Source: Sthenelais limicola
Lineage: Eukaryota > Annelida > Polychaeta > Phyllodocida > Sigalionidae
Assembly: GCA_942159475.1 (NCBI GenBank)
Contig: OW804095.1
Location: forward strand, 95,679,740-95,743,739
Length of the DNA: 64,000 nucleotides
Reading direction: 5' to 3'
The notes below the pieces were generated by a model. It worked only from the letters and a program-made list of their open reading frames with translations. It ran no database searches and was not told where the DNA came from. This document shows, in pieces, positions 36,701 through 51,400 of this stretch; the stretch's first letter is position 1; each line of letters opens with the position of its first letter. Both the position numbers and the translations under genes were made by a program.

Positions 36701-37305
36701 TGTACCTCTGATTTTGTACATTGTATATATTTCTAAAGATGTCTGTCTCTGAATTGCCTTCATGAATCTATATCCTTTATAGCAATATTGGTATGACAAT
36801 GATATTGAATGGAACTATGATGTTATAGCCATGCAGAAATGTATGGACTTTTCATTCAGATTGTTTTGCTATGATATGCTCTAATATGCTATGACATGTC
36901 CTTACAACAATGAGAATATCAGAAATGGATTCCCCCCTGCATTACCAACATTTTGAGGTATCACGTGCCCATATATGTGTTTTTTTATGATTTTTCTCAG
37001 AGATGAGTGAAAAACACATATTATGTGTGGATATTTGGTTGTCATGGTAACCACATTGCTGTGACATTCAGGTAAGTGTGTAAAATGGATTGTTCTCTCC
37101 ATTTCCATCATTTTGAGGTATCACATGACTATATATGTGTGTTTTATGATTTTTCTAAAAAAATGAATGGTAGCCATTTTTGTTTTTAATTTTTGACAAG
37201 GAAGGAGTCAGATTTCAGCTGTCCAACAGTAATTTTCGTGTTCAGCACACCCAAATTAGCCAGTAAAGTGCTGGTGGACCTTTGTACTCAAAAATGCCCC
37301 TAGGA
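33779..37305 (+). mobile_element. 3.5-kb DNA transposon with about 0.6-kb terminal inverted repeats
   Basis: The ends are TCCTAGGGGCATTTTTGAGT and its reverse complement. Inverted similarity runs inward over about 33779-34440 and 36695-37305, with one deletion in the right arm (a block near 34255-34345 is missing). Each arm contains a tandem duplication of an AATCATAAAA...GTGATAYCTCAAAATG...ATCCATTT block and a near-palindromic GTTACCATGACAAC. The middle encodes a broken protein (34990-36610). I see no clear target-site duplication. Very long inverted repeats plus one gene point to a cut-and-paste or fold-back-like element; superfamily not assigned. Confidence 0.8.
34990..36610 (+). pseudogene. 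Decayed HEEADTR-type transposon protein, possibly FEN1/PIN-like nuclease
   Basis: Conceptual pieces in several frames follow the order of a protein family common, and usually called uncharacterised, in invertebrate genomes: YAKWGSVYLAEM, FNQVAAADAL, WINKVGKDAGGIIGITKTR, a TFKDYTDVFTDTILKVGNAF...LLFDQY block, KLVDNRNVPLPAN, HEEVDTRLHAIHF, FHAIRRSDTISFIA, then EKFLCYVYKI and LPSTADALMLHTQCAHY. Lesions include a stop at about 35197 and frame changes near 35645, 35850 and 36060 and after 36280. The family's spaced acidic motifs (D near the start, FDxY, HEEADTR, DTDVL, GCDTT) resemble FEN1/XPG nuclease motifs; that link is my inference. This copy lacks a recognisable DTDVL segment and has SDT for CDT. 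Confidence 0.65.
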
Positions 37306-39380
37306 GTATTAAGAGTGATGATTAGGTGGATTTTGCCTAGTAATTTAATTCTCAATTAAAAGCCGGGTGGGTTGAAAGAAATATTAGCCTGGGCTTATAC
37401 CACTCAGTAATCGTTATGGGGGAAACTACACCTTTTTTCATTAGTTAATCATTGAATATTTTAATAAACATATTCAAATAACTTGGAGCAGTAGCAATTT
37501 TTAAAAAAAAAAGCAATTGTTAATACTAATAGTGTAGGCCTTATTATCAACTGGCTCCTATGTAAATAAATTGTATAGGCACACTTGGCTCCAGACCTAT
37601 AGGCCCCGCGTGTTCGGCTTATTTTCCTATGTTTCTCCACAGTAACAACTGCCAATCGCCATGTATGTAATAGTACTTGCCTTCCATGAAGTTGAGTTAA
37701 TCGATATGCAATATAAAAAATTACAAGCATTGATAAGGTGAAAGTTGTGCCACACAGTTACTCGCGGTACCTGGGGCCATACATCAACCAAAATGCATCA
37801 GAATGCTATATAAGGATTCTCATAGGCACCAAGTGATGCTGGGAGCACGGATGGAGCGCGCCACACAGCCTCTCAGCCAATGACATATAGATCCCCATGA
37901 ATGAGGCCATAGCGGCAGACAAGGGAAACCCCTAATCTGCGATCAGGAAAACAACCAAGAACTGTTGCCCTCATATTGAAGGTACCAACTCTGGGAAAAT
38001 ATCCAAATATCCAATAAAATGTAAATGTCCATAAGACTGTCTGCAGTCATTTTATGGAGGATCCATAAGACTGACTGCAGACCAGAGAAAGTTAAGTAAC
38101 CTGGAATCTACCGGCTCTTAGTGACAGGGTGGGATCGAGGGAGGCTACATTATGAGTACATATTGATCCCTTCACCAATTTATAAGATTATTTTTTAAAC
38201 AATTACAGCAACTACAAATCACAATAGGAAACTAATTACCTATAACTAATTATTATATTAAAGCCAACTTCAGCTGGATCGTAGGCGGCCATACAAAATT
38301 AGTCTTGGTTAGGCAAAACAAAAATATAAATAGGTGTGTTTCTGATTTATCTAGCTAATAACTATGTAAGTGGGAGTGATACTTTTAAAAATATATATTT
38401 ATTAGTTAGGAAAACACTTTCTAGGAACTAGCCAGAAACGAGACCTATATTAAAAGTCATTTTAGAGGCAGAAAAATATCTAATATTGCCACCTAACTTG
38501 AGGATATATGAGACAACACCATGCCCTATCTTCATCTTAATTCATTTTCCTTTGAGAATTATGGAAAACAAATGTGCCTGCACTGTATGGGGTGTGTGGA
38601 GGCACATACCTACAGCCCCACCCACCCTCAGACTGGCTCCGCTCCATGTAAGAAATCAGTGCCAGCTGTTGCTATCTCGAGCTAAATACTTTAATTCGGA
38701 TAAGTCCTATTTGAACTGTATGATGGGGTGGGTGAGGGGCAAGTTATTTCAAGAATTTGGACATTACCGTACACCTAAACTATCTGGTGCGGATACTTCT
38801 GGACAGATCTGTTATAATCACCCATGCTCAAAATACAATGGACCTATACAAGATAAACACAAACTTTCAGTAAGATAAAGCCGAAGTGGAAGTAGCTTGT
38901 CAGCTAGTAGGGGCAGGGGCAGATTTTCGTAATATGACTCACATGGCCTAAGCACTAGCGGCCGACAGTGTATTCCGACGTTTAGGGCACATAGCCCTTG
39001 ATCATGGTGATGGAGGATGTTCCGAAATATCTGATAAAGGGAAGCGACTATATACTAGGCGCCAGGATGCTAACACAGCAATGTTACCATTATGCACTTT
39101 ATTTTCATGTGTTCTGTGAAGTGGAATAGAGTACATGGATTGATATCAATGCTAACTATAACCCTAAACCTAAACTTAAGTTTGTGGTCCCAAGTCAGTA
39201 CAGGTAGTAGGTATACCACATTAGTAGCCTGGCACCTAGTATTTAGTCGGTTCCCTGATGGATGGAGGGCTATTTCATACATTTGTCTTTTTTTCTAGTT
39301 GTCATATTATGTCCATATATACAGTAGGTATAATCACAAAACATAAAAACACTGAATATTTCAGGGTTGTAAAATGAATC
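37306..39380. other. Intergenic stretch between the transposon and the PSTPIP 3' end
   Basis: No supported gene. A 130-codon frame at 38486-38878 has no recognisable domain. The sequence near 38478 (CTAATATTGCCACCTAACTT then GAGGATATATGAGACAACA) resembles 57975-58015 in RNF180 intron 3, suggesting a dispersed repeat. A GGATCCATAAGACTGACTGC motif is repeated at 38030-38080. Confidence 0.45.
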
Positions 39381-39386
39381 TTTATT
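39381..39386 (-). terminator. Candidate PSTPIP poly(A) signal (AATAAA on minus strand)
   Basis: TTTATT on the plus strand, about 3.06 kb past the PSTPIP stop codon. It would give a long 3' UTR of 39365-42443, which holds no gene. An earlier signal is possible. Confidence 0.4.
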
Positions 39387-42300
39387 ATGCAACAGTCCTA
39401 CAAAACACCCGGCAATGTTTATTTTAAGGGTTCAAATATTTAAAGACCACAGAATCTGCAGTACACAAAAGTGTTCCATATAACTACTGAAAGTCCTTCC
39501 AGTTACCGTAGGACGTCGATCAGTTAATGTTAAGTCTTCAAGACCTGTAAAAATTAAGCTCTAATGCTAACAGTGTAAATCATGAAGCCAGCTCAGATTA
39601 TAAGATACAATTAAATTACCGATTAAGTAATTATATTTATCAAAATGAACAATAAGTAGAAGATATAGAACTTATCAAAAGAAGAAAAACTTCTTGAAAC
39701 ATTCAAATCTTTTGAAAAAGATAACAAGACAAAAAAGAAAAATACTGCATATTATTTGGCACGATCTCAAAATGCAATAGTTCCACACACTTTTCACCAA
39801 TTTGCACCGTATTCTCCTGAATTCAACATATATCTGAACACATAATGGACATCGCATATATTTAAAAAAAGCGGTATAAGGCCAAAGTCTATTGACACTG
39901 GTGTAGGGAATCTTAAATTTAACCTTATTCGATATATTTTCATTCGGATTAAGCTGTGATCTTTAAGCATAAATTTAAAAGCATAAATTTAAATAGCTTA
40001 GGAGTTAGTTACATATACTCCGTTGATTCAAACTATGAAGGCAGTAACAACGTTCCACTCGAGTTAATATGCTAGAAATATGACGACTAGCATTTTCATT
40101 TAGGAAGAATTAACTGAGGTGAAAATTGGCAATACAAAAAATAGAGCTTCGCCACGCGCAATAGAAGAATAGTTGGCGAAATGAACGAACCGTCGACTGA
40201 TAAAGAAAACGTAACATAATTAACAGAAGACCACGGAGATCCTCATTACTCAGAGGCACCTCATTCAACTGTGAATGAAACAAGATTAGTGCTTCACCAT
40301 GATCTGATAACGAGTATCGACTTTTACATGATACCTACTTTAATGACCTCTCCATTGGAAACTTTGAACTATTGTAACAAGACATAACATACTTAGTGTA
40401 TAGGAACTACCAAGTACCACGTATTATTCCAATTAGAACAAATGCCACACACTGTTCTCCAGTTAATAACTGACCATCCCTCGACCTAAAGTTTCCATTC
40501 CATACCGAAGGGATAGTCACTACGTATTTCTCTCGTAAAATGAATATCCATCACATTATCTACTCTGAGAAAAAACACGGGGTATCAACAAGGGATACCG
40601 GTTTTGTAAGTTAAAAATTTAACTAGTGATAAATACAAGAGACAAGACTAACAGAATGAGCACATTATGTACTGAGGTCATCCTCTCGTGAGGTAAAGAA
40701 AAATATACGCCGAGTGAGGTAAAAGTCGCCCTCTGTTTGGCACAAGAATTGGTCACAAGTCACCATTAGACCTTGTAATCTCCAACTCACTGTAGAACAT
40801 TACCACCTAAAGCCTTATTTTCGAGAGATCCTTCAAGTTTTGACGCGAATAAAATTTGTGCAACAATTAACAATCTCGGTTTTGATTATGTCAAAATCCC
40901 GTTACTTGGATCTCACTTCACAGCTGAAAACTACTTACCTCTAATCAAGCTATTTTATATGAAAAATAATCCCCTCAACATGCAGACCTAAGTTAGATTC
41001 GGCAAACACTACTATTTATGAAAGATGTTACTATCTCATGTCAGTATATAAAACATACACATATTCATATTTTGAATCTAAAAGATTGATTCTGAATTGC
41101 ACAGAATATCAATGCCTCGTTGTATACAAATTTAATATCATATAATTACTGGTACGATGTCTTTTGGCAAGTACAATATTTGAGCACCTTCCATCTAATT
41201 TTCATTAAAAGTCTCAAAGGGGAATCTCAGGGTTAAATTAGCAGCACAGACCTGAGAAGTAATGCCGAGCAAATCTAAGCCTTGATACGTGATGGAAATA
41301 TTCATGTTTGCTATCTTCATTCATGGGAGTTTTAAACGTTGACTTCATTCACCACAGTATCATATTAATCAATAAATATTTAATGATAGAATGCTTTGCT
41401 AAATTGCTAATCCCAGGCAGTAGTGCTTATCTCGATATACACGTTCTGGTAAAACGGAAAGATTACATTGGACATATATATAACAGGAGGCACTATTCAT
41501 AATCATGGGGATAAGGGATGTGGAGGGTCTATTTAAAAGTTCAATAGAAACGCCAGCTTCATTTAAAAAAAACTCGAACCCCACATACGAGGAACTTAGT
41601 CTATGGAAAGAAAATTTGATGTACTGTGTTTCACTTATCTTGTCTAGCTTCCATGGCTTGGAAGCTGTATATTTTTGTCAGTCGATCCAGAAATATTATT
41701 TCAGTTGAGGTTCTACATTCAACGAAGTATCCATAAGAGTGCCCTAGGAAATCTAGATAGGCGAAGGGGAAGAATGCATCTATTTGGCAATACTTTCTTC
41801 GGCCTGTTAGGTGACTGAGGAGGGGGCAAAATCCCCCTCCCACCGGGGCATGGTAATGGAGTACTAGTCCCTACTGGCAAAACCATAGTTCCTTTCATTT
41901 AAATCCAGATTTAAAACTAGGGATTGGTTCCAGGAAGACCGAGCCTCAATTCATGGAAACTGAGACCGACAAGAATAAGGGGAAACTGTACATAATATAT
42001 ATCTACACGCACGTTTGGTTACAAACAAAACTGTCTCCAAGAAGTTTTAATTTTTCAAATTGGATGGATATATCAGGAAAAATAGATCATAAGTGCTTAT
42101 TTAATAGTTTGATTTAGATAAAAGAATACCGTAGGTATTCTCATGCTTATCACGGTTGTGGGGATATAAGTAAGTCCAGCTTAAACAGGATCATCATCTG
42201 CTACATGGAAATCTCCATATTTCTGACGGGGGATCATTAATACAGAAGCAGCTAAGACATGGTTGTGTTTCTATTTCTCATTCTTGGTGGGGTTAGGTTG

Positions 42301-42443
42301 ATGGAATCAGGTATGTGTAGTACTACGACTGTGACCAACAATAGAAGACACACTAGTCAGTCTCCTGTTAAACCACATGACTTCTGAACAAACCAATACC
42401 TGAGTTATTGCTTTAATGCTTTTTCTGCGCCATGAATCTCTCT
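39387..42443 (-). other. Probable long 3' UTR of the PSTPIP-like gene
   Basis: Three kilobases without a splice-supported reading frame between the stop codon and the first good minus-strand AATAAA. Frames at 41308-41843 on both strands are short and unrecognised. Some of it may simply be intergenic. Confidence 0.4.
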
Positions 42444-45400
42444 TCAGTTGGCATTCCCATTCCGATCTAAAAACAGAAGATAAACAAGGGTATGAGCTTT
42501 TGCAATGCTTAGTAGATATTCATGTACAAAATTGCCGTTAGCAAATAGAATACAGATTCTTAGAAATACAGTTTTTAAATACGTATTTAATCTGAGGATG
42601 GGTTATGCCATACATACTTTTGAAAAATGTCTTGAAATGTTTCTATTTAGAATTAATTATCAAAAGCAAATCAGTTAGCTGACTTGTGTCTCTCGTCTGC
42701 TGGAATACCGCACTCAGTGCTCGATTGCAACCTAGTGAGTTACTGGGTCACAATTTAATGCGATATCCCTGCTCCCTCGGCACACTCTTCTGATAACAGG
42801 TATATATGACTCTAAATTAAAGCTGCATTCCCAGCTAAAGCGACCAAAAAAATATTTTTCTCGTTTTTTTCTTTCTTTCCTTCTTCCTGAGTACTGAAGA
42901 ATGGAAGATTCATATAAAGAAAACGAAGAGCAGTTTAGATTTCCTCGAATTTCCTGATTTTTTTTCTTTTATTAATTCATGGCTTTTTCTAGAATATTTT
43001 TATGATTTTGTTTTTTGCTATCTGCAGTGGCAATCTGGATCAAATGGCATTAATAGTGCAATTAGTTGTCTTCTTCATATACCTATCTAGCCATTACATG
43101 TTTTATTACAAAAGGAGTTTAAGAAGATGATAGTGAGATTTCAGTGGGTCCTCTAATTCATTATTTAGGGAGATAAGGCAATTTTACACCCAGAAGAACA
43201 GGTCAAAATCCTTTAATACTCTATTTGGGTGACATTTGGATGGGTCTGGAATAAATAGACCACTGAACAGACGATTTTATTTTTTGACGGAAATTAGCTG
43301 AGAATGCAGCTTTAACTTAAGTATTCAAATTCCCATTATTACGCAAATTGAATCAAAGCGAAATCTCAAACGATACATACAAATCGACCAGTAGTAAATT
43401 TAGAGATAAAACTTGGACAGCTTCATTGTGCATATCTCTAGAAATATATTCACTAGAAATCTGGCCATATTTCTAATAACAAAAATTTGTACCAGTTAAT
43501 GCACAATGTGGGTAAAATGCCACTACACCTCACTAACAAGCCAAAGCTAATTTCGCGCCCATGACGGACGCACAAACGCTCGTCATTCTTCTTATCCATA
43601 CACACACGTGTGTGCGCGCGCGCCGAGGCGCACTTTTAAACTTAATCGTGTAACTACCATGTGCACGTAACAAACGTACATTTTACCAAGCATCCTTATC
43701 ACATCAAATAGAACGGTTGTCTAAAGATCTTAAGTTATAGCGATTCGTGAAAACTGTACCATTCACACCAAGCCTTATATCAACAACACGGTTAATTCCA
43801 TTAAATAAGAGGTTAAGAAACAAATCAAGCAATGTGTGAAAAGGATGAAACATACAATAAAATTCAAAAATGAAACACATGAACGTCCCCAACGACATCA
43901 TAAAGAGAATCATCAGCATCGTCGTCTTCCCCTAAAATCGTTAAAAAGTCAAGTCAAACTTAAAATATATTTATAAGCCTATAATGGGTTTTTTCACGTT
44001 CCCACCGAAAAATAACTAAAAGAAAAAACTCATAGGAAAATTAATTAGCAGATGTGTTAAGATGGAAATGTAAAATAATAATAAAAAAAGTGGTTGTTGA
44101 CATCGTTCCAAAGTTAAGGAAAGGGAGAAAATCCCAACAGGAATTGAACCAGGCGAATGGTCTGGAATCACATAAATGGGACGGCTAAATATGGTTGTGA
44201 TGAAAACAGCCATGATGGTTATAAACCGATCCCCTTTCTATATAAAGCGAGTCACAGTTATCTTAGTTATCTTACCCGCATCTACGACAAGTGGCATCTC
44301 CTATTAATCCAATCTATGTGATTAAAAATAGTTGTATGGACCCGTCCTTTTCTTATTACTCTGCTTTAAGATAAGACATGGCACCGTGCAAATGAGAAAA
44401 AATATAAGCATCCACCACTAAAGTCTATTTCTCCCGAATTAATGTTCGAACGATAAAACATTTCTTGTAAAAAAGCAACCCATAGAGGCTATTAATTAAA
44501 AGAAAATCTGTATCTTTACGAAAATTGAAATATGTTCAGCTTTCCAAAGAGACTACATGGTACTGTGTCCTATGCACATGATAAGGAGGCTATGGATGCA
44601 TGCGGACACTAAACACATAATAATGACCACATAAACGAATGTATCTATATTTATAAATGCACAAATACAATATAGTTCGAGGAAGTGTGGTGGGGGAAAA
44701 TCTGATTATGGATATAATGCATGTCTGAATATCTGTAACCCGTTCCTACCAGGGCAGGGGTGTACTATTTGGAAATAGCCATGACGGTCCTCTTGAAGCA
44801 GAACACTGGGTGGTCTTGGCGCAGCTTTTTATAGTGAATTATCAAGAGATGAATCTTCAATATTAACTACTTCACTCATAAAATTGTGATTTATACACAA
44901 GTTTTATGATTTTAATTAACTACATGCCTACATCGTCTACATACATATAGATGCCCGAAAGTGAGAAAATTAGTAGGTTAGAAGCAATATGTATCATAAC
45001 CGACAATAAATGCATTCAATAATACTTTGTTAATAATCGCAACTTATCGACAAATCACCATTGCCAATAATGGATCTTTTAACTGAAGAATGGTCAAGGA
45101 GAGCTCAAGGGTATTGCTTACCTCTGACTGGTCTGCGCTGTGGCTGGGGACGAACTGGTCCATGACTGTGCTCTGGCAGAGGTATTGGAGGCCTGCCTCC
45201 GTGCCCACCCCCACGCCCACTGTTTCTACCTTCAGACGTATACGGCTCATATACAATAGCACCTATTAACAGATGTTAGAAAGAAAGAAAGAGTTGTTAA
45301 CTGTTTCTAACTAATATTGGCCATTCAATCAGTTAATTGCAATCCTCTTAGACATCTTTTAGAATGAGCAACTAAGACGATGAGTATCTATCTGTATAAA

Positions 45401-48400
45401 TGATCAAATAATGCGTTTAATTATGCAACCCATTTGGCATATTTTTAAACATTAGAATTTGAAACAATAAGACCTATTTTGAGGTACAACAATTAAAAAA
45501 GATTATCACACCTTTAGGGTCGTTATTTGCAAAAAGTCCATGATATCTTGCTGAATCTACGCCGAAAATACCAGCCTAAGGTTTTTCATGTCTGAGCGTG
45601 GAATAACGAACATGTGTGAGGATGGAATAACAGTCTCTGAGCACCAGCACCAGCAATACTTTATCCAGTAAATAAAGGAAGAGGCTTGAATAAGAAAACA
45701 CATACTTGGTTTATCCAGTCCTGTTTTTCTTTCAGCAATAAAGAGGGTAATATCCTTTTCAACGCTGCAGTGCTCTAAGACTTTCCGGAGCTCATCAGCG
45801 TGCTGAAAACAATGACATTATATTTCGTCAGTTTATAATAAAATAAAAGTCTTTTAACTAGACACGGTGATATGACATTCTGGTGACAATGGTTTGTGTC
45901 CAAATTTTCAGGAACTTAATTCTCCCATTGTCCTCTTTTGATTTGAACTAAAATTGCTTGTAGAGTATTCCCTGGATTAAATGGCTATTTTTACCTGATC
46001 AACACAAGACGCCGTAGTTGAGATGATGTTTGAGTGTGCCCACATCTCATTACGGAGGTTGTTGATACGTTCTTCTTCCAGCCGCTGAAAGCTCTGGCAA
46101 AGAGCAGTCATCTCTCTCTCCCACTGTTGCCGTAGATGTTCTAGATTATCCAGGGATGTTTTGTAGGACTGATCTGTAGAAGTGAAATTGTTGGGGAGGA
46201 TTGAATAAAATTTCTTACATAACAGGTAATGCCTAATTATTATACTATTATTATACTATATATTATTATTAATCTTAAAGATTTTGGGGAAACTTAGTAA
46301 GCGCTGTTAGCAATTTGACCGAATCTACTGCTGAGACTTACCTGCTTTGCCTGCATCCTGTCTGGTTTTAATCTGCTTCCCAATAAGCTGAGAATTCGAG
46401 ACAATAAAAAACAATGTTGATGTAGAGTGAGTGAGTGAGTAATGGTTGCTTAATGCCATGACGACATCCATGTGGAGTCATATTCATGGCAATCAATGTT
46501 GATGTAAAAGGAAGTGATTACTAAACGACAAGTGAATAGCAAGGTAGCAAATATAGGTGTCATCTTAAAATTTGTTATGATTCTCTGATCGGCTCTTTAA
46601 ATCAACCTCTTATAATTAAAAGAGTCCTATCACGATCTTATTTTTCTTTTAGCTTTCCCATTTGCTATGAAAATACAATCCTTTTGTAACTGTTGCCTTG
46701 CTCGTCTCTGCAACACCCCCATGGCAGTTTGAATTAATAGAACTGGGTCACAATGTGGTTGAGGAGAACTGTCAATCTAGCTCAAATCACAATATGGCCA
46801 GTGTCATACCTATTTTTTGTTCTAACTTAGCTCTCTCCCATGCTGATTCACTTTTACATGAACTTTGAAAAACGCGTTACAAAACCATGTCACTTTCCCG
46901 GTAAGTTTGTGTACACACTGGCCAAACTGGGTCAGCTCACCGCTGACTGGAAGAATCTCTCCTGTGATCACTTCCTTTTACAACGGCAGCCAGAAACAAA
47001 TTCCCTCTTTACGGTAAAATATTTCTTAAAGAATGAAATACTAGTATATAATTTCGGCTTCTCCAGGGATTTGTAAGTCTCACAAGATAGTAAAATACTT
47101 GGTAGAAATACTGTTACTCGTGATTCTAGCCCAGAACAGTGAGAAGAGTCACTTTAATGCCGTGACGACAACATAATTACTGACCTTTTCATATTCTTTA
47201 GTACCCATCCCGGCCCCAGAGGCTTTAGCTAGAGTCACTTGTAAGTCAATTTGTTCAGCTTCACGCGATGTTTTCTCATACAACTTCTTGCACTGGAATA
47301 AGAGTAAACAATTAAGGGCTTAAAAAAATAGGAAAATATACATGGATCAACACAAAATGTAGATTGTGGTGTTAGGTGAGCTGTCATAACAAATATAGAA
47401 GGAAAATGACGAAAAAACCTTACCTCCAACAGTCTTTTGTAGCTGTTATTCTTTTTATTTATCAGCTTACGATTGTTTTCTTCTTCCTAATTTTCAAAAA
47501 ATATAGATGTTAGAAATTAAGACAGTGCATGGAGCGATAACTATAGATATCAGACGGGTATGGCAGCTATAGCTATAGCTATAGTTTCAATTTACCATTG
47601 CTTGACTATTAAACCTTTGACTTAAAACGTCTGTTGTAGAGTCGATAAAGGCAGTCATAAAAATCAGTCATAAACTTGTAAAAGTGGGTTGTAAAGTGGG
47701 TCGAAATAGTCAGTCATGAAGTCAAAAAGTCGGTTGTAAAGTTGAAAAAGTTGGTTGTTAAGTAAAAATGGTCAGTTGAGAAAGTCAATCATAAAGTAAA
47801 AAAGGTCAGGCGTAAAGTAAAAAAAGTCAGTCGTAAAGGTAATTGAAACTTTTAAAAAACCTTTACACTTTGGTTACCTGTATCAGAATTATTTCAATGC
47901 AATATCAAGTAGTCAGTAAAGATTTCCAGAACCATCTCTGTCTCTCTTACTCTAAGGGTGGAGCTGATAAAACCTTACATCTCTGTCTGTCTTTTACACT
48001 AAGCTCCACCTCACTCCAACCCAATAGTTGAATACACAGACTGCACCTGGTGTTATATAACACACCAACACCACACCAACACGTGCTGCGCTCTGATTTC
48101 CGTGACGTCACATAGGGTTGGTTAAAGTCTCCTCGGAGTCTCCTGTATACCGATTTCAGAAAAGGAGTGTTTCATTCTAGATTATTCTAGATTCTAAATC
48201 ATTACACACCATACCCTACTTCAGTAAGGTAAAACAGGGTTGATAAAGATGTTGTATTTGTGGCATTTGCACTAAATTAGTGGCGTTGAACACTCACTTG
48301 TTTGCATTTGTGTTTATGTTTTTCGGTTAGTTCCATTAATCTCCGCGATGCTTCCATCATTGCTGCACTTGCCTCCAAATGTTCACTTGCCATTTTCTCA

Positions 48401-51400
48401 GTCTGTGTCTTCACTGTTTCCCAGCTTGATCTCAAAGTCCTACATATAAAATATATTCAATAATTGGCAGTTGCGCTCCGCGTCTCTAGAGGCGGCGACG
48501 GACAATAATAAAGAAAGAATATACATTTAATGTGAAAATAATTTTGAATACAAAAATCAATTTTGGGTAACCTTGACAACATGAGAATATGATATTATAT
48601 AGTTATTTTTAGAAAATACAGGTTCATAAGTTCAGATGAGAGAAGAGAGAGGACTCCATGTAAATCTAGATGGAATCAGTCCCAGACCATGGATTTGTTG
48701 ACAAACTGAATAAAGACCTGGTGTAGGGAAAAAAATAAAAAAATGGAATAATCAGAAATGTTTGCTATGGGCAGGAGTAAACATACCCAATTTCGGAATT
48801 TTGTCCGTAACTTCTTACGAGCTTTTGAAGAGAGCGACCATATTCCTCTTCTATCTTGGCCCTGGAATTGTGCGAGAGTAACATGAGGAATAGCAATACA
48901 TTACACATACAGACGAATATTGAGGATTAGGTAGTGGGTGGAGTGAGGTTGGGGTGGAGTAAAGGATAGAGTTATTCACAGATATACCGGAATGGAATAG
49001 CCAGCATAGTGTGTATGTGTAACGCGGGGTAACTTTTCCAGAAGGGGCCATAGCAGCAGCATTATCACATAAAAATATTTATCTTTATTTCTATTGTACC
49101 ACATAATACACTGTAATCATTCCATGAAATTAAGTCGGAATTATCAATGAATACGTAATTACGAGCCACATTCTTGGCGATAGTAGGAGTAAGCACAGCA
49201 ACCAGACCAGGAATGCTTTGGATATTCTTATATAGCTCTCATGACATTCTCAGAGAAAAGAGTATCATATGCAATATCGACTACAACAATGAATGAGCCA
49301 CATTGAAACAATAGTAAATTACCTCTGTCTCAGGAAATCATCGAATTCTTTGCACATTTGACGCCCCTCTTTCATTCGTTTAACCAAAGTTTCAAATCCA
49401 GTGGTGCCAGAAATATCCTTGTCCTTAATAGGAATACAAAATAAGTAACATCAAATTTTGGTCATAGCAAAGGCAAGAGAAGAAAAGGCGCTAAAGAGAA
49501 TACGCCCCTTTTCATACTATACTTTGGTATATATTTGGTCATAACAGGGAGAGAACACACACTAGCGTGATGAGATATCCTCCTTTTTTCAATAATTAGC
49601 AATGCTTCTTTTACATGCGTATAACCAGAGGCAGCTATAGACATGACCGGCCTTTGGTAAGTAACCCAGTCGGTGTGCATTGGGTGAGACTGAGAGGAGA
49701 AATGATGCTATGGCAAGTCGCTCATGGGATGCGAACCTGGGACACTGTATATACATGATCCCCAGCATTTGCATTTTCAAAGTCACAAGCTAATACACAA
49801 AATGAATCTGTAATATTATGGATGACAACTATACTAAATGGAAGTTGAGCTTTAACTGGTTACAGGTAGATTTCAGGCCAAACCCGAAATAAAACAAGAA
49901 ACCATAAAATAACCATTTTGCAAAGGTATCTTTTGATACCAAGGAGGCTAGTCGGATCGCTTAGATCTGTGAGGTGCACCATGCCACACATGGTGCGAAG
50001 CCATTTCGCGCTATGTCATGAAATTTGTTTGGATAGATTTGGGTTAAAAGGTTTAAAACCCCCACCTGAGGAACATGTATGAGTCTATCCACCAAAACTT
50101 CGTCATATGACTTTTGTTCCAGTGATGTTATTCTTGTGTATTCAAATGCAATATTAGCATAAATGTATTCCCCTTATCAAGAGCTGTCGATGGTATACCA
50201 CATTTATATGGGTATATCCAAAAATGGTTCTTCTAGGGTAGATAATGTGTGTTTTATATGCAAAAAATCCGACTTCTTCATTTCTGAATGCATATAGACT
50301 AAATAATATGGCTGAATTAGATCAAATTTGATACATTATAATATATGAAAATACATCAAAAATAGTTTCTTAAAAAATAAATTGTGATAAGAAAACTCTA
50401 TAGTTATAGATTCAGAATTTGTTGTGGGGTAGGAGCATGTAAGCGACCGTGCTACAACTATTTAAAAGATCGTTGCAAATAATATAACATGAATTTGGCA
50501 TTTGCCTCTATGTTAAATAAAAGAATTTTACATTATCTTAGCAATGGAAAACATTGTTTTGATTTTCATCATTTTTAGGGCATAAAAGATGAGTATGGGC
50601 AAGCTTTGTTGTAAGCGACCGTGCCATATATATATATGTGAACGATCATATTTTTTCCCCCATTTATAAGAAAGTTTTTAGTGAAAATATGTCCTCCAGT
50701 ATAAGGAGTGTATTCAACATATTTCTATTTCTAAAAGGGCCCAGCTTTTCCTCAATCATATTCAATATTGATTTGTATGTGTAAGCGACCGTGGGGGGAA
50801 ATTTAATTAATAATTTGTTTTTGTAAAACTTAGCCAGTAGTAAAATCGAATATCCATGTTTTAATCTTCGAATCATAAAATATTGATTTTGGGTATCCAG
50901 GAAAAGTTTATTTCAAGAAAATCGGACCAGTGGTTCTCATTGCTTGGTTGGTCGATTGAATAGCTCACTTTTATTCTCCTTTTCTCAGTCACTTCTGTGA
51001 TAAAATTCTTTTGAGAAATTATTCTTTTGAGAAATTATTCGTTAATCCATGGGCTCTTGACAAATAGAAATACTGCACAATCAGCCTCCAACTCAGCATT
51101 GTTTCATGCAGTAGAAATCGAAGATACTATAAACAAACTGCCTTGTACATTATTCCTCCAACTGATATGTATTCATGTATACATACATGTATGTATTAAA
51201 ACAGGGATAATCATGAATAATAATTAATAAGTATGTATGTTCATACAATAATGTATGCATGTTAATGCATGTTCATATACATACATATATGCGTATGAAC
51301 ATACATGTATATAATATGATACATGTATACATACATTTATGTACATTAAATACATGTATACATACATTAGATACATGTAAAACATACATGTATACACACA

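Noticed and set aside
38486..38878. 130-codon frame in intergenic DNA
   Set aside because: No domain, and its start overlaps a dispersed repeat also seen in RNF180 intron 3.
44130..44200. tRNA gene on the minus strand
   Set aside because: A B-box-like GGTTCAATTCC is present, but no acceptor stem or A-box fits around it.
42480..45100. An SH3-coding exon for the PSTPIP-like gene
   Set aside because: No ALYDY, GWW or PSNYV-like coding was found on the minus strand, and the phase-consistent terminal exon gives a PSTPIP2-sized protein.
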